From contig JAZGUH010000103.1 in NCBI GenBank assembly GCA_037893225.1, forward strand, positions 4,898,001 through 4,962,000: a DNA stretch of 64,000 nt. Direction: 5' to 3'. Origin of the DNA: Hippasteria phrygiana (taxonomy: Eukaryota; Echinodermata; Asteroidea; Valvatida; Goniasteridae). Both the position numbers and the translations under genes were made by a program. Under the pieces are notes generated by a model that saw only the letters and a list, made by a program, of their open reading frames with translations, searched no databases and was not told where the DNA came from. This document shows, piece by piece, positions 1-11,919 of the stretch. Position 1 is the stretch's first letter. Each line of letters opens with the position of its first letter.

Positions 1-188
1 CTGCGTTTTTCGACCTGATGTTGAAAGAAATTGCGCACAATCTTGATACTGTTAAAAAGAGTGACTCCTCAGCAACATCCAGAAAAATCTCCAGCTCCTC
101 AGACCCACGTTCAGCCGAATGATGGCCGAGATAAGCGAGTACGTTTTTCCAACTGATTTTTCTGCATTCCGGCATAACTGCACACGCT
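1..188 (+). repeat. Diverged internal direct repeat within the monomer
   Basis: Bases 1-19 of the unit match bases 139-157 at 15 of 19 positions; the shared core is cgtttttc, then three bases, then ctgat. The similarity continues more weakly: gaatttgagcacaat (27-41) against gcattcccgcataac (164-178) in the common form of the unit, about 9 of 15, with a one-base offset shift. Displacement is 137-138 bases, so cores alternate at about 138 and 100 bases along the array. This suggests the unit arose from a shorter ancestor by duplication plus unrelated sequence. The 19-base match is firm; the extension is tentative. Confidence 0.6.
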
Positions 189-195
189 ATACAAT

Positions 196-203
196 GGCTA
201 GCC
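196..203. other. Class A linker palindrome GGCTAGCC
   Basis: A perfect 8-base palindrome at unit positions 196-203, containing GCTAGC. It recurs in nearly every class A linker and is destroyed in class B linkers (ggactagcc). A minority read atagctagcc (for example around 27825 and 34485) and keep only the inner six bases. Function unknown; such short dyads are common in satellites. Confidence 0.8.
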
Positions 204-238
204 AAGACCCCCCACCACGCAACTTCGGCTTCAAATGA

Positions 239-476
239 CTGCGTTTTTCGACCTGATGTTGAACGAATTTGAGCACAATCTTGATACTGTTGGAAAGCGT
301 GACTCCTCAGCAACATCCAGACTAATCTTCAGCTCCTCAGACCCACGTTCAACCGAATGATGGCCGAGATAAGCGAGTACGTTTTTCCAACTGATTTTTC
401 TGCATTCCCGCATAACTGCACACGCTATACAATGGACTAGCCGAGACCCCCATAACGCAACTTTGGCCTCAAATGA
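239..476 (+). repeat. Representative monomer, gaatttgagcac body with class B linker
   Basis: Second unit, exactly 238 bp. It shows the most common body, gaatttgagcacaatcttga followed by ttggaaagcg, and a class B linker in which ggctagccaag is replaced by ggactagccgag and the end reads ctttggcctc. Other class B linkers end in cttgggcccc. A third linker form (agccaagagcccc plus an extra caa) first appears at the end of the next unit and explains its 240-bp length. Confidence 0.95.
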
Positions 477-939
477 CTGCGTTTTTCGACCTGATGTTGA
501 ACGAATTTGAGCACAATCTTGATACTGTTGGAAAGCGTGACTCCTCAGCAACATCCAGACCAATCTTTAGCTCCTCAGACCCACGTTCAGCCGAATGATG
601 GACGAGATAAGCGAGTAAGTTTTTCCAACTGATTTTTCTGCATTCCCGCATAACTGAACACGCTATACAATGGCTAGCCAAGAGCCCCCCAACAACGCAA
701 CTTCGGCCCCAAATGACTGCGTTTTTCGACCTGATGTTGAACGAATTTGAGCACAATCTTGATACTGTTGGAAAGCGTGACTACTCAGCAACATCCAGAC
801 TAATCTTCAGCTCCTCAGACCCACGTCCAGCCGAATGATGGCCGAGATAAGCGAGTAAGTTTTTCCAACTGATTGTTCTGCATTCCCGCATAACTGCACA
901 CGCTATACAATGGACTAGCCGAGACCCCCACAACGCAAA

Positions 940-950
940 TTGGGCCCCAA
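940..950. other. Class B linker dyad TTGGG-C-CCCAA
   Basis: An 11-base dyad with 5-base arms and one central C, first seen here and repeated in class B linkers ending in ttgggccccaa. Class A linkers (cttcggcctc) and class B linkers of the ctttggcctc form lack it. Each linker class therefore tends to carry its own dyad at a different place in the same 45-base interval. Confidence 0.75.
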
Positions 951-2149
951 ATGACTGCGTTTTTCGACCTGATGTTGAACGAAATTGCGCACAATCTTGA
1001 TACTGTTAAAAAGAGTGACTCCTCAGCAACATCCAGAAAAATCTCCAGCTCCTCAGACCCACGTTCAGCCGAATGATGGCCGAGATAAGCGAGTACGTTT
1101 TTTCAACTGATTGTTCTGCATTCCCGCATAACTGCACACGCTATACAATGGACTAGCCGAGACCCCACAACGCAACTTGGGCCCCAAATGACTGCGTTTT
1201 TCGACCTGATGTTGAACAAAATTGCGCACAATCTTGATGCTGTTAAAAAGAGTGACTCCTCAGCAACATCCAGAAAAATCTCCAGCTCCTCAGACCCACG
1301 TTCAGCCGAATGATGGCCGAGATAAGCGAGTACGGTTTTCCAACTGATTTTTCTGCATTCCCGCATAACTGCACACGCTATACAATAGACTAGCCGAGAC
1401 CCCCACAACGCAACTTGGGCCCCAAATGACTGCGTTTTTCGACCTGATGTTGAACGAAATTGCGCACAATCTTGATACTGTTAAAAAGAGTGACTCCTCA
1501 GCAACATCCAGAAAAAACTCCAGCTCCTCAGACCCACGTTCAGCCGAATGATGGCCGAGATAAGCGAGTACGTTTTTCCAACTGATTTTTCTTCATTCCC
1601 GCATAACTGCACACGCTATACAATGGCTAGCCAAGACCCCCCCACCACGCAACGTCGGCTTCAAATGACTGCGTTTTTCGACCTGATGTCGAACGAATTT
1701 GCGCACAATCTTGATACTGTTGGAAAGCGTGACTCCTCAGCAACATCCAGACCAATTTTCAGCTCCTCAGACCCACGTTCAGCCGAATGATGGCCGAGAT
1801 AAGCGAGTACGTTTTTCCAACTGATTTTTCTGCATTCCCGCATAACTGCACACGCTATACAATGGCTAGCCAAGACCCCCCACAACGCAACTTCGGCCTC
1901 AAATGACTGCGTTTTTCCACCTGATGTCGAACGAATTTGCGCACAATCTTGATACTGTTGAAAAGCGTGACTCCTCAGCAACATCCAGACTAATCTTCAG
2001 CTCCTCAGACCCACGTTCAGCCGAATGATGGCCGAGATGAGATAAGCGAGTACGTTTTTCCAACTGATTGTTCTGCATTCTCGCATAACTGCACACGCTA
2101 TACAATGGACTAGCCGAGACCCCCACAAAGCAAATTGGGCCCCAAATGA

Positions 2150-4059
2150 CTGCGTTTTTCGACCTGATGTTGAAAGAAATTGCGCACAATCTTGATACTG
2201 TTAAAAAGAGTGACTCCTCAGCAACATCCAGAAAAATCTCCAGCTCCTCAGACCCACGTTCAGCCGAATGATGGCCGAGATAAGCGAGTACGTTTTTCCA
2301 ACTGATTTTTCTGCATTCCGGCATAACTGCACACGCTATACAATGGCTAGCCAAGACCCCCCACCACGCAACTTCGGCTTCAAATGACTGCGTTTTTCGA
2401 CCTGATGTTGAACGAATTTGAGCAAAATCTTGATACTGTTGGAAAGCGTGACTCCTCAGCAACATCCAGACTAATCTTCAGCTCCTCAGACCCACGTTCA
2501 ACCGAATGATGGCCGAGATAAGCGAGTACGTTTTTCCAACTGATTTTTCTGCATTCCCGCATAACTGCACACGCTATACAATGGCTAGCCAAGAGCCCCC
2601 CAACAACGCAACTTCGGCCCCAAATGACTGCGTTTTTCGACCTGATGTTGAACGAATTTGAGCACAATCTTGATACTGTTGGAAAGCGTGACTACTCAGC
2701 AACATCCAGACTAATCTTCAGCTCCTCAGACCCACGTCCAGCCGAATGATGGCCGAGATAAGCGAGTAAGTTTTTCCAACTGATTGTTCTGCATTCCCGC
2801 ATAACTGCACACGCTATACAATGGACTAGCCGAGACCCCCACAACGCAAATTGGGCCCCAAATGACTGCGTTTTTCGACCTGATGTTGAACGAAATTGCG
2901 CACAATCTTGATACTGTTAAAAAGAGTGACTCCTCAGCAACATCCAGAAAAATCTCCAGCTCCTCAGACCCACGTTCAGCCGAATGATGGCCGAGATAAG
3001 CGAGTACGTTTTTTCAACTGATTGTTCTGCATTCCCGCATAACTGCACACGCTATACAATGGACTAGCCGAGACCCCACAACGCAACTTGGGCCCCAAAT
3101 GACTGCGTTTTTCGACCTGATGTTGAACAAAATTGCGCACAATCTTGATGCTGTTAAAAAGAGTGACTCCTCAGCAACATCCAGAAAAATCTCCAGCTCC
3201 TCAGACCCACGTTCAGCCGAATGATGGCCGAGATAAGCGAGTACGGTTTTCCAACTGATTTTTCTGCATTCCCGCATAACTGCACACGCTATACAATAGA
3301 CTAGCCGAGACCCCCACAACGCAACTTGGGCCCCAAATGACTGCGTTTTTCGACCTGATGTTGAACGAAATTGCGCACAATCTTGATACTGTTAAAAAGA
3401 GTGACTCCTCAGCAACATCCAGAAAAAACTCCAGCTCCTCAGACCCACGTTCAGCCGAATGATGGCCGAGATAAGCGAGTACGTTTTTCCAACTGATTTT
3501 TCTTCATTCCCGCATAACTGCACACGCTATACAATGGCTAGCCAAGACCCCCCCACCACGCAACGTCGGCTTCAAATGACTGCGTTTTTCGACCTGATGT
3601 CGAACGAATTTGCGCACAATCTTGATACTGTTGGAAAGCGTGACTCCTCAGCAACATCCAGACCAATTTTCAGCTCCTCAGACCCACGTTCAGCCGAATG
3701 ATGGCCGAGATAAGCGAGTACGTTTTTCCAACTGATTTTTCTGCATTCCCGCATAACTGCACACGCTATACAATGGCTAGCCAAGACCCCCCACAACGCA
3801 ACTTCGGCCTCAAATGACTGCGTTTTTCCACCTGATGTCGAACGAATTTGCGCACAATCTTGATACTGTTGAAAGCGTGACTCCTCAGCAACATCCAGAC
3901 TAATCTTCAGCTCCTCAGACCCACGTTCAGCCGAATGATGGCCGAGATGAGATAAGCAAGTACGTTTTTCCAACTGATTGTTCTGCATTCTCGCATAACT
4001 GCACACGCTATACAATGGACTAGCCGAGACCCCCACAAAGCAAATTGGGCCCCAAATGA
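2150..4059 (+). repeat. Higher-order block, family I, copy 2 (eight monomers)
   Basis: Same starting unit and same terminal markers as copy 1: 5-base duplication at 3944-3953 and cacaaagcaaattgg. Length 1910 bp. Differences from copy 1 include one missing A in the last unit (gttgaaagcg instead of gttgaaaagcg) and gcaag for gcgag near 3957. Confidence 0.85.
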
Positions 4060-6683
4060 CTGCGTTTTTCGACCTGATGTTGAAAGAAATTGCGCACAAT
4101 CTTGATACTGTTAAAAAGAGTGACTCCTCAGCAACATCCAGACAAATCTCCAGCTCCTCAGACCCACGTTCAGCCGAATGATGGCCGAGATAAGCGAGTA
4201 CGTTTTTCCAACTGATTTTTCTGCATTCCCGCATAACTGCACACGCTATACAATGGCTAGCCAAGACCCCCCACCACGCAACTTCGGCTTCAAATGACTG
4301 CGTTTTTCGACCTGATGTTGAACGAATTTGAGCACAATCTTGATACTGTTGGAAAGCGTGACTCCTCAGCAACATCCAGACCAATCTTCAGCTCCTCAGA
4401 CCCACGTTCAGCCGAATGATGGCCGAGATAAGCGAGTACGTTTTTCCAACTGATTGTTCTGCATTCCCGCATAACTGCACACGCTATACAATGGACTAGC
4501 CGAGACCCCCACAACGCAACTTTGGCTCCGAATGACTGCGTTTTTCGACCTGATGTTGAACGAATTTGAGCACAATCTTGATACTGTTGGAAAGCGTGAC
4601 TCCTCAGCAACATCCAGACCAATCTTCAGCTCCTCAGACCCACGTTCAGCCGAATGATGGCCGAGATAAGCGAGTACGTTTTTCCAACTGATTTTTCTGC
4701 ATTCCCGCATAACTGCACACGCTATACAATGGACTAGCCGAGACCCCCATAACGCAACTTTGGCCTCAAATGACTGCGTTTTTCGACCTGATGTTGAACG
4801 AATTTGAGCACAATCTTGATACTGTTGGAAAGCGTGACTCCTCAGCAACATCCAGACCAATCTTCAGCTCCTCAGACCAACGTTCAGCCGAATGATGGAC
4901 GAGATAAGCGAGTAAGTTTTTCCAACTGATTTTTCTGCATTCCCGCATAACTGCACACGCTATACAATGGCTAGCCAAGAGCCCCCCAACAACGCAACTT
5001 CGGCCCCAAATGACTGCGTTTTTCGACCTGATGTTGAACGAATTTGAGCACAATCTTGATACTGTTGGAAAGCGTGACTACTCAGCAACATCCAGACTAA
5101 TCTTCAGCTCCTCAGACCCACGTCCAGCCGAATGATGGCCGAGATAAGCGAGTAAGTTTTTCCAACTGATTGTTCTGCATTCCCGCATAACTGCACACGC
5201 TATACAATGGACTAGCCGAGACCCCCACAACGCAAATTGGGCCCCAAATGACTGCGTTTTTCGACCTGATGTTGAACGAAATTGCGCACAATCTTGATAC
5301 TGTTAAAAAGAGTGACTCCTCAGCAACATCCAGAAAAATCTCCAGCTCCTCAGACCCACGTTCAGCCGAATGATGGCCGAGATAAGCGAGTACGTTTTTT
5401 CAACTGATTGTTCTGCATTCCCGCATAACTGCACACGCTATACAATGGACTAGCCGAGACCCCACCACGCAACTTGGGCCCCAAATGACTGCGTTTTTCG
5501 ACCTGATGTTGAACGAATTTACGCACAATCTTGATACTGTTAAAAGGAGTGACTCCTCAGCAACATCCAGAAAAATCTCCTGCTCCTCAGACCCACGTTC
5601 AGCCGAATGATAGGCCGAGATAAGCGAGTACGTTTTTCCAACTGATTTGTCTGCATTCCCGCATAACTGCACACGATATACAATGGACTAGCCGAGACCC
5701 CCACAACGCAACTTGGGCCCCAAATGACTGCGTTTTTCGACCTGATGTTGAACAAAATTGCGCACAATCTTGATGCTGTTAAAAAGAGTGACTCCTCAGC
5801 AACATCCAGAAAAATCTCCAGCTCCTCAGACCCACGTTCAGCCGAATGATGGCCGAGATAAGCGAGTACGGTTTTCCAACTGATTTTTCTGCATTCCCGC
5901 ATAACTGCACACGCTATACAATAGACTAGCCGAGACCCCCACAACGCAACTTGGGCCCCAAATGACTGCGTTTTTCGACCTGATGTTGAACGAAATTGCG
6001 CACAATCTTGATACTGTTAAAAAGAGTGACTCCTCAGCAACATCCAGAAAAAACTCCAGCTCCTCAGACCCACGTTCAGCCGAATGATGGCCGAGATAAG
6101 CGAGTACGTTTTTCCAACTGATTTTTCTTCATTCCCGCATAACTGCACACGCTATACAATGGCTAGCCAAGACCCCCCACCACGCAACGTCGGCTTCAAA
6201 TGACTGCGTTTTTCGACCTGATGTCGAACGAATTTGCGCACAATCTTGATACTGTTGGAAAGCGTGACTCCTCAGCAACATCCAGACCAATTTTCAGCTC
6301 CTCAGACCCACGTTCAGCCGAATGATGGCCGAGATAAGCGAGTACGTTTTTCCAACTGATTTTTCTGCATTCCCGCATAACTGCACACGCTATACAATGG
6401 CTAGCGAAGACCCCCCACAACGCAACTTCGGCCTCAAATGACTGCGTTTTTCCACCTGATGTCGAACGAATTTGCGCACAATCTTGATACTGTTGAAAGC
6501 GTGACTCCTCAGCAACATCCAGACTAATCTTCAGCTCCTCAGACCCACGTTCAGCCGAATGATGGCCGAGATGAGATAAGCGAGTACGTTTTTCCAACTG
6601 ATTGTTCTGCATTCTCGCATAACTGCACACGCTATACAATGGACTAGCCGAGACCCCCACAAAGCAAATTGGGCCCCAAATGA
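4060..6683 (+). repeat. Higher-order block, family I, copy 3 (eleven monomers)
   Basis: Starts with the same ttgaaagaaattgcgcac unit and ends with the same duplication marker (6568-6577). It is 2624 bp because extra units are inserted, including one ending in tttggctccgaatga (near 4520) and a second ctttggcctc class B unit. The number of monomers per block is therefore not fixed within the family. Confidence 0.85.
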
Positions 6684-7635
6684 CTGCGTTTTTCGACCTG
6701 ATGTTGAAAGAAATTGCGCACAATCTTGATACTGTTAAAAAGAGTGACTCCTCAGCAACATCCAGAAAAATCTCCAGCTCCTCAGACCCACGTTCAGCCG
6801 AATGATGGCCGAGATAAGCGAGTACGTTTTTCCAACTGATTTTTCTGCATTCCCGCATAACTGCACACGCTATACAATGGCTAGCCAAGACCCCCCACCA
6901 CGCAACTTCGGCTTCAAATGACTGCGTTTTTCGACCTGATGTTGAACGAATTTGAGCACAATCTTGATACTGTTGGAAAGCGTGACTCCTCAGCAACATC
7001 CAGACTAATCTTCAGCTCCTCAGACCCACGTTCAACCGAATGATGGCCGAGATAAGCGAGTACGTTTTTCCAACTGATTGTTCTGCATTCCCGCATAACT
7101 GCACACGCTATACAATGGACTAGCCGAGACCCCCACAACGCAACTTTGGCTCCGAATGACTGCGTTTTTCGACCTGATGTTGAACGAATTTGAGCACAAT
7201 CTTGATACTGTTGGAAAGCGTGACTCCTCAGCAACATCCAGACCAATCTTCAGCTCCTCAGACCCACGTTCAGCCGAATGATGGCCGAGATAAGCGAGTA
7301 CGTTTTTCCAACTGATTTTTCTGCATTCCCGCATAACTGCACACGCTATACAATGGACTAGCCGAGACCCCCACAACGCAACTTTGTCCTCAAATGACTG
7401 CGTTTTTCGACCTGATGTTGAACGAATTTGAGCACAATCTTGATACTGTTGGAAAGCGTGACTCCTCAGCAACATCCAGACCAATCTTCAGCTCCTCAGA
7501 CCCACGTTCAGCCGAATGATGGACGAGATAAGCGAGTAAGTTTTTCCAACTGATTTTTCTGCATTCCCGCATAACTGCACACGCTATACAATGGCTAGCC
7601 AAGACCCCCCACAACGCAACTTCGGCTTCAAATGA
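6684..7635 (+). repeat. Higher-order block, family I, partial copy 4 (about four monomers)
   Basis: Opens with the family I first unit and follows copy 3, including the tttggctccgaatga linker near 7150. It breaks off near 7565-7600, where the next block family begins. Confidence 0.75.
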
Positions 7636-9777
7636 CTGCGTTTTTCGACCTGATGTTGAACGAATTTGAGCACAATCTTGATACTGTTGGAAAGCGTGAC
7701 TCCTCAGCAACATCCAGACTAATCTTCAGCTCCTCAGACCCACGTTCAACCGAATGATGGCCGAGATAAGCGAGTACGTTTTTCCAACTGATTGTTCTGC
7801 ATTCCCGCATAACTGCACACGCTATACAATGGACTAGCCGAGACCCCCACAACGCAACTTTGGCTCCGAATGACTGCGTTTTTCGACCTGATGTTGAACG
7901 AATTTGAGCACAATCTTGATACTGTTGGAAAGCGTGACTCCTCAGCAACATCCAGACCAATCTTCAGCTCCTCAGACCCACGTTCATCCGAATGATGGCC
8001 GAGATAAGCGAGTACGTTTTTCCAACTGATTTTTCTGCATTCCCGCATAACTGCACACGCTATACAATGGCTAGCCAACACCCCCCACCACGCAACTTCG
8101 GCCTCAAATGACTGCGTTTTTCGACCTGATGTTGAACGAATTTGAGCACAATCTTCATACTGTTGGAAAGCGTGACTCCTCAGCAACATCCAGACCAATC
8201 TTCAGCTCCTCAGACCCACGTTCAGCCGAATGATGGCCGAGATAAGCGAGTAAGTTTTTCCAACTGATTTTTCTGCATTCCCGCATAACTGCACACGCTA
8301 TACAATGGCTAGCCAAGAGCCCCCAACAACGCAACTTCGGCCCCAAATGACTGCGTTTTTCGACCTGATCTTGAACGAATTTGAGCACAATCTTGATACT
8401 GTTGGAAAGCGTGACTACTCAGCAACATCCAGACTAATCTTCGGCTCCTCAGACCCACGTCCAGCCGAATGATGGCCGAGATAAGCTAGTAAGTTTTTCC
8501 AACTGATTGTTCTGCATTCCCGCATAACTGCACACGCTATACAATGGACTAGCCGAGACCCCCACAACGCAACTTGGGCCCCAAATGACTGCGTTTTTCG
8601 ACCTGATGTTGAACGAAATTGCGCACAATCTTGATACTGTTAAAAAGAGCGACTCCTCAGCAACATCCAGACCAATCTTCAGCTCCTCAGACCCACGTTG
8701 AGCCGAATGATGGCCGAGATAAGCGAGTACGTTTTTCGAACTGATTGTTCTGCATTCCCGCATAACTGCACACGCTATACAATGGACTAGCCGAGACCCC
8801 ACCACGCAACTTGGGCCCCAAATGACTGCGTTTTTCGACCTGATGTTGAACGAATTTGCGCACAATCTTGATACTGTTGGAAAGCGTGACTCCTCAGCAA
8901 CATCCAGAAAAATCTCCAGCTCCTCAGACCCACGTTCAGCCGAATGATGGCTGAGATAAGCGAGTACGTTTTTCCAACTGATTTGTCTGCATTCCCGCAT
9001 AACTGCACACGCTATACAATGGCTAGACAAGACCCCCCACAACGCAACTTCGGCTTCAAATGACTGCGTTTTTCGACCTGATGTTGAACGAATTTGAGCA
9101 CAATCTTGATACTGTTGGAAAGCGTGACTCCTCAGCAACATCCAGACAAATCTCCAGCTCCTCAGACCCATGTTCAGCCGAAAGATGTCCGAGATAATCG
9201 AGTAAGTTTTTCCAACTGATTTGTCTGCATTCCCGCATAACTGCACACGCTATACAATGGCTAGCCAAGACCCCCCATCACGCAACTTCGGCATCAAATG
9301 ACTGCGTTTTTCGACCTGATGTTGAAAGAATTTGCACACTATCTTGATACTGTTGGAAAGCGTGACTCCTCAGCAACATCTAGACCAATCTTCAGCTCCT
9401 CAGACCCACGTTTAGCCGAATGATGGCCGAGATAAGCGAGTACGTTTTTCGAACTGATTGTTCTGCATTCCCGCATAACTGCACACGCTATACAATGGAC
9501 TAGCCGAGACCCCCACCACGCAACTTTGTCCCCACATGACTGCGTTTTTCGACCTGATGTTGAACGAAATTGCGCACAATCTTGATACTGTTAACAAGAG
9601 TGACTCCTCAGCAACGTCCAGACAAATCTTCAGCTCCTCGGACCCACGTTCTGCCGAATGATGGCCGAGATAAGCGAGTAAGTTTTTCCAACTGATTTGT
9701 CTGCATTCCCGCATAACTGCACACGCTATACAATGGCTAGCCAAGACCCCCCACAACGCAACTTCGGCTTCAAATGA
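7636..9777 (+). repeat. Nine-monomer block, left copy of a 2142-bp tandem duplication
   Basis: Each unit matches the unit 2142 bases downstream. Shared private variants include cgttcatccg, ggctagccaacac, gatcttgaacg, ataagctagtaag, aaaaagagcgac, cgttgagccg, ggctagacaag, gagataatcgag and catctagacc. The only difference seen before the edge is c at 9595 (ttaacaagag) against a at 11737. The last unit differs in the linker region (cacgctatac against cacgcaatac). 2142 is exactly 9 x 238. Confidence 0.92.
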
Positions 9778-11919
9778 CTGCGTTTTTCGACCTGATGTTG
9801 AACGAATTTGAGCACAATCTTGATACTGTTGGAAAGCGTGACTCCTCAGCAACATCCAGACTAATCTTCAGCTCCTCAGACCCACGTTCAACCGAATGAT
9901 GGCCGAGATAAGCGAGTACGTTTTTCCAACTGATTGTTCTGCATTCCCGCATAACTGCACACGCTATACAATGGACTAGCCGAGACCCCCACAACGCAAC
10001 TTTGGCTCCGAATGACTGCGTTTTTCGACCTGATGTTGAACGAATTTGAGCACAATCTTGATACTGTTGGAAAGCGTGACTCCTCAGCAACATCCAGACC
10101 AATCTTCAGCTCCTCAGACCCACGTTCATCCGAATGATGGCCGAGATAAGCGAGTACGTTTTTCCAACTGATTTTTCTGCATTCCCGCATAACTGCACAC
10201 GCTATACAATGGCTAGCCAACACCCCCCACCACGCAACTTCGGCCTCAAATGACTGCGTTTTTCGACCTGATGTTGAACGAATTTGAGCACAATCTTCAT
10301 ACTGTTGGAAAGCGTGACTCCTCAGCAACATCCAGACCAATCTTCAGCTCCTCAGACCCACGTTCAGCCGAATGATGGCCGAGATAAGCGAGTAAGTTTT
10401 TCCAACTGATTTTTCTGCATTCCCGCATAACTGCACACGCTATACAATGGCTAGCCAAGAGCCCCCAACAACGCAACTTCGGCCCCAAATGACTGCGTTT
10501 TTCGACCTGATCTTGAACGAATTTGAGCACAATCTTGATACTGTTGGAAAGCGTGACTACTCAGCAACATCCAGACTAATCTTCGGCTCCTCAGACCCAC
10601 GTCCAGCCGAATGATGGCCGAGATAAGCTAGTAAGTTTTTCCAACTGATTGTTCTGCATTCCCGCATAACTGCACACGCTATACAATGGACTAGCCGAGA
10701 CCCCCACAACGCAACTTGGGCCCCAAATGACTGCGTTTTTCGACCTGATGTTGAACGAAATTGCGCACAATCTTGATACTGTTAAAAAGAGCGACTCCTC
10801 AGCAACATCCAGACCAATCTTCAGCTCCTCAGACCCACGTTGAGCCGAATGATGGCCGAGATAAGCGAGTACGTTTTTCGAACTGATTGTTCTGCATTCC
10901 CGCATAACTGCACACGCTATACAATGGACTAGCCGAGACCCCACCACGCAACTTGGGCCCCAAATGACTGCGTTTTTCGACCTGATGTTGAACGAATTTG
11001 CGCACAATCTTGATACTGTTGGAAAGCGTGACTCCTCAGCAACATCCAGAAAAATCTCCAGCTCCTCAGACCCACGTTCAGCCGAATGATGGCTGAGATA
11101 AGCGAGTACGTTTTTCCAACTGATTTGTCTGCATTCCCGCATAACTGCACACGCTATACAATGGCTAGACAAGACCCCCCACAACGCAACTTCGGCTTCA
11201 AATGACTGCGTTTTTCGACCTGATGTTGAACGAATTTGAGCACAATCTTGATACTGTTGGAAAGCGTGACTCCTCAGCAACATCCAGACAAATCTCCAGC
11301 TCCTCAGACCCATGTTCAGCCGAAAGATGTCCGAGATAATCGAGTAAGTTTTTCCAACTGATTTGTCTGCATTCCCGCATAACTGCACACGCTATACAAT
11401 GGCTAGCCAAGACCCCCCATCACGCAACTTCGGCATCAAATGACTGCGTTTTTCGACCTGATGTTGAAAGAATTTGCACACTATCTTGATACTGTTGGAA
11501 AGCGTGACTCCTCAGCAACATCTAGACCAATCTTCAGCTCCTCAGACCCACGTTTAGCCGAATGATGGCCGAGATAAGCGAGTACGTTTTTCGAACTGAT
11601 TGTTCTGCATTCCCGCATAACTGCACACGCTATACAATGGACTAGCCGAGACCCCCACCACGCAACTTTGTCCCCACATGACTGCGTTTTTCGACCTGAT
11701 GTTGAACGAAATTGCGCACAATCTTGATACTGTTAAAAAGAGTGACTCCTCAGCAACGTCCAGACAAATCTTCAGCTCCTCGGACCCACGTTCTGCCGAA
11801 TGATGGCCGAGATAAGCGAGTAAGTTTTTCCAACTGATTTGTCTGCATTCCCGCATAACTGCACACGCAATACAATGGCTAGCCAAGACCCCCCACAACG
11901 CAACTTCGGCCTCAAATGA
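9778..11919 (+). repeat. Nine-monomer block, right copy of the 2142-bp tandem duplication
   Basis: Near-identical partner of 7636-9777, with all private variants repeated at +2142. It ends in the first occurrence of the cacgcaatac variant (11864), which marks many later blocks. Either a recent unequal exchange or an assembly duplication could produce this. Confidence 0.92.

Larger units (their letters stand above)
1..238 (+). repeat. Representative monomer, lysine-tract body (ttaaaaagag) with class A linker
   Basis: First complete unit, used here as the phase reference. Layout in unit coordinates: box 1 and T5 tract at 1-19; body variant gaaattgcgcacaatc at 27-42; ttaaaaagag at 52-61; two ctcctcag motifs at about 65 and 94; ccgaatgatggccgagataa at about 116-135; a second T5 tract at about 144-148; box 2 from about 162; class A linker with GGCTAGCC at 196-203, then a C run and cttcggcttc. 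Related bodies elsewhere carry gaatttgagcac with ttggaaagcg, gaatttgcgcac, gaacggaattgcg or gaaagaatttgcacac. The body type is independent of the linker type. Confidence 0.95.
1..2149 (+). repeat. Higher-order block, family I, copy 1 (nine monomers)
   Basis: The block starts with the unit whose body reads ttgaaagaaattgcgcac and ends after a unit carrying the 5-base duplication gagatgagat (2034-2043) and a linker with cacaaagcaaattgg. The next copy begins at 2150. Offset is 2149 over the first two units and 1911 from the unit at 717 onward, so copy 2 lacks one monomer (the counterpart of about 477-716). Confidence 0.85.

Noticed and set aside
115..232. Inverted GCCGAA (about 115) and TTCGGC (about 226) as a stem
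   Set aside because: Six-base arms more than 100 bases apart, and the second arm is absent in class B linkers.
1..238. CENP-B box
   Set aside because: ttcgacctgatgttg and cccgcataactgcac each match part of the nTTCGnnnnAnnCGGGn pattern or its complement but miss essential positions; no full match seen.
340..360. RNA polymerase III B-box-like gttcaaccg
   Set aside because: Matches eight of nine positions in some units only, with no suitable A box upstream and no terminator logic.
600..640. Splice-like signals: gagtaagt donor, ctgat branch-like site and pyrimidine tract
   Set aside because: The donor-like form depends on a common a/c variant (gtaagt or gtacgt) and repeats in every unit; without any coding context it is coincidence.
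1548..1790. Short plus-strand reading frames of 60-80 codons (also 3459-3701, 32744-32986, 51780-52022)
   Set aside because: Chance frames inside one unit, open only in copies with particular single-base variants and closed in neighbours.
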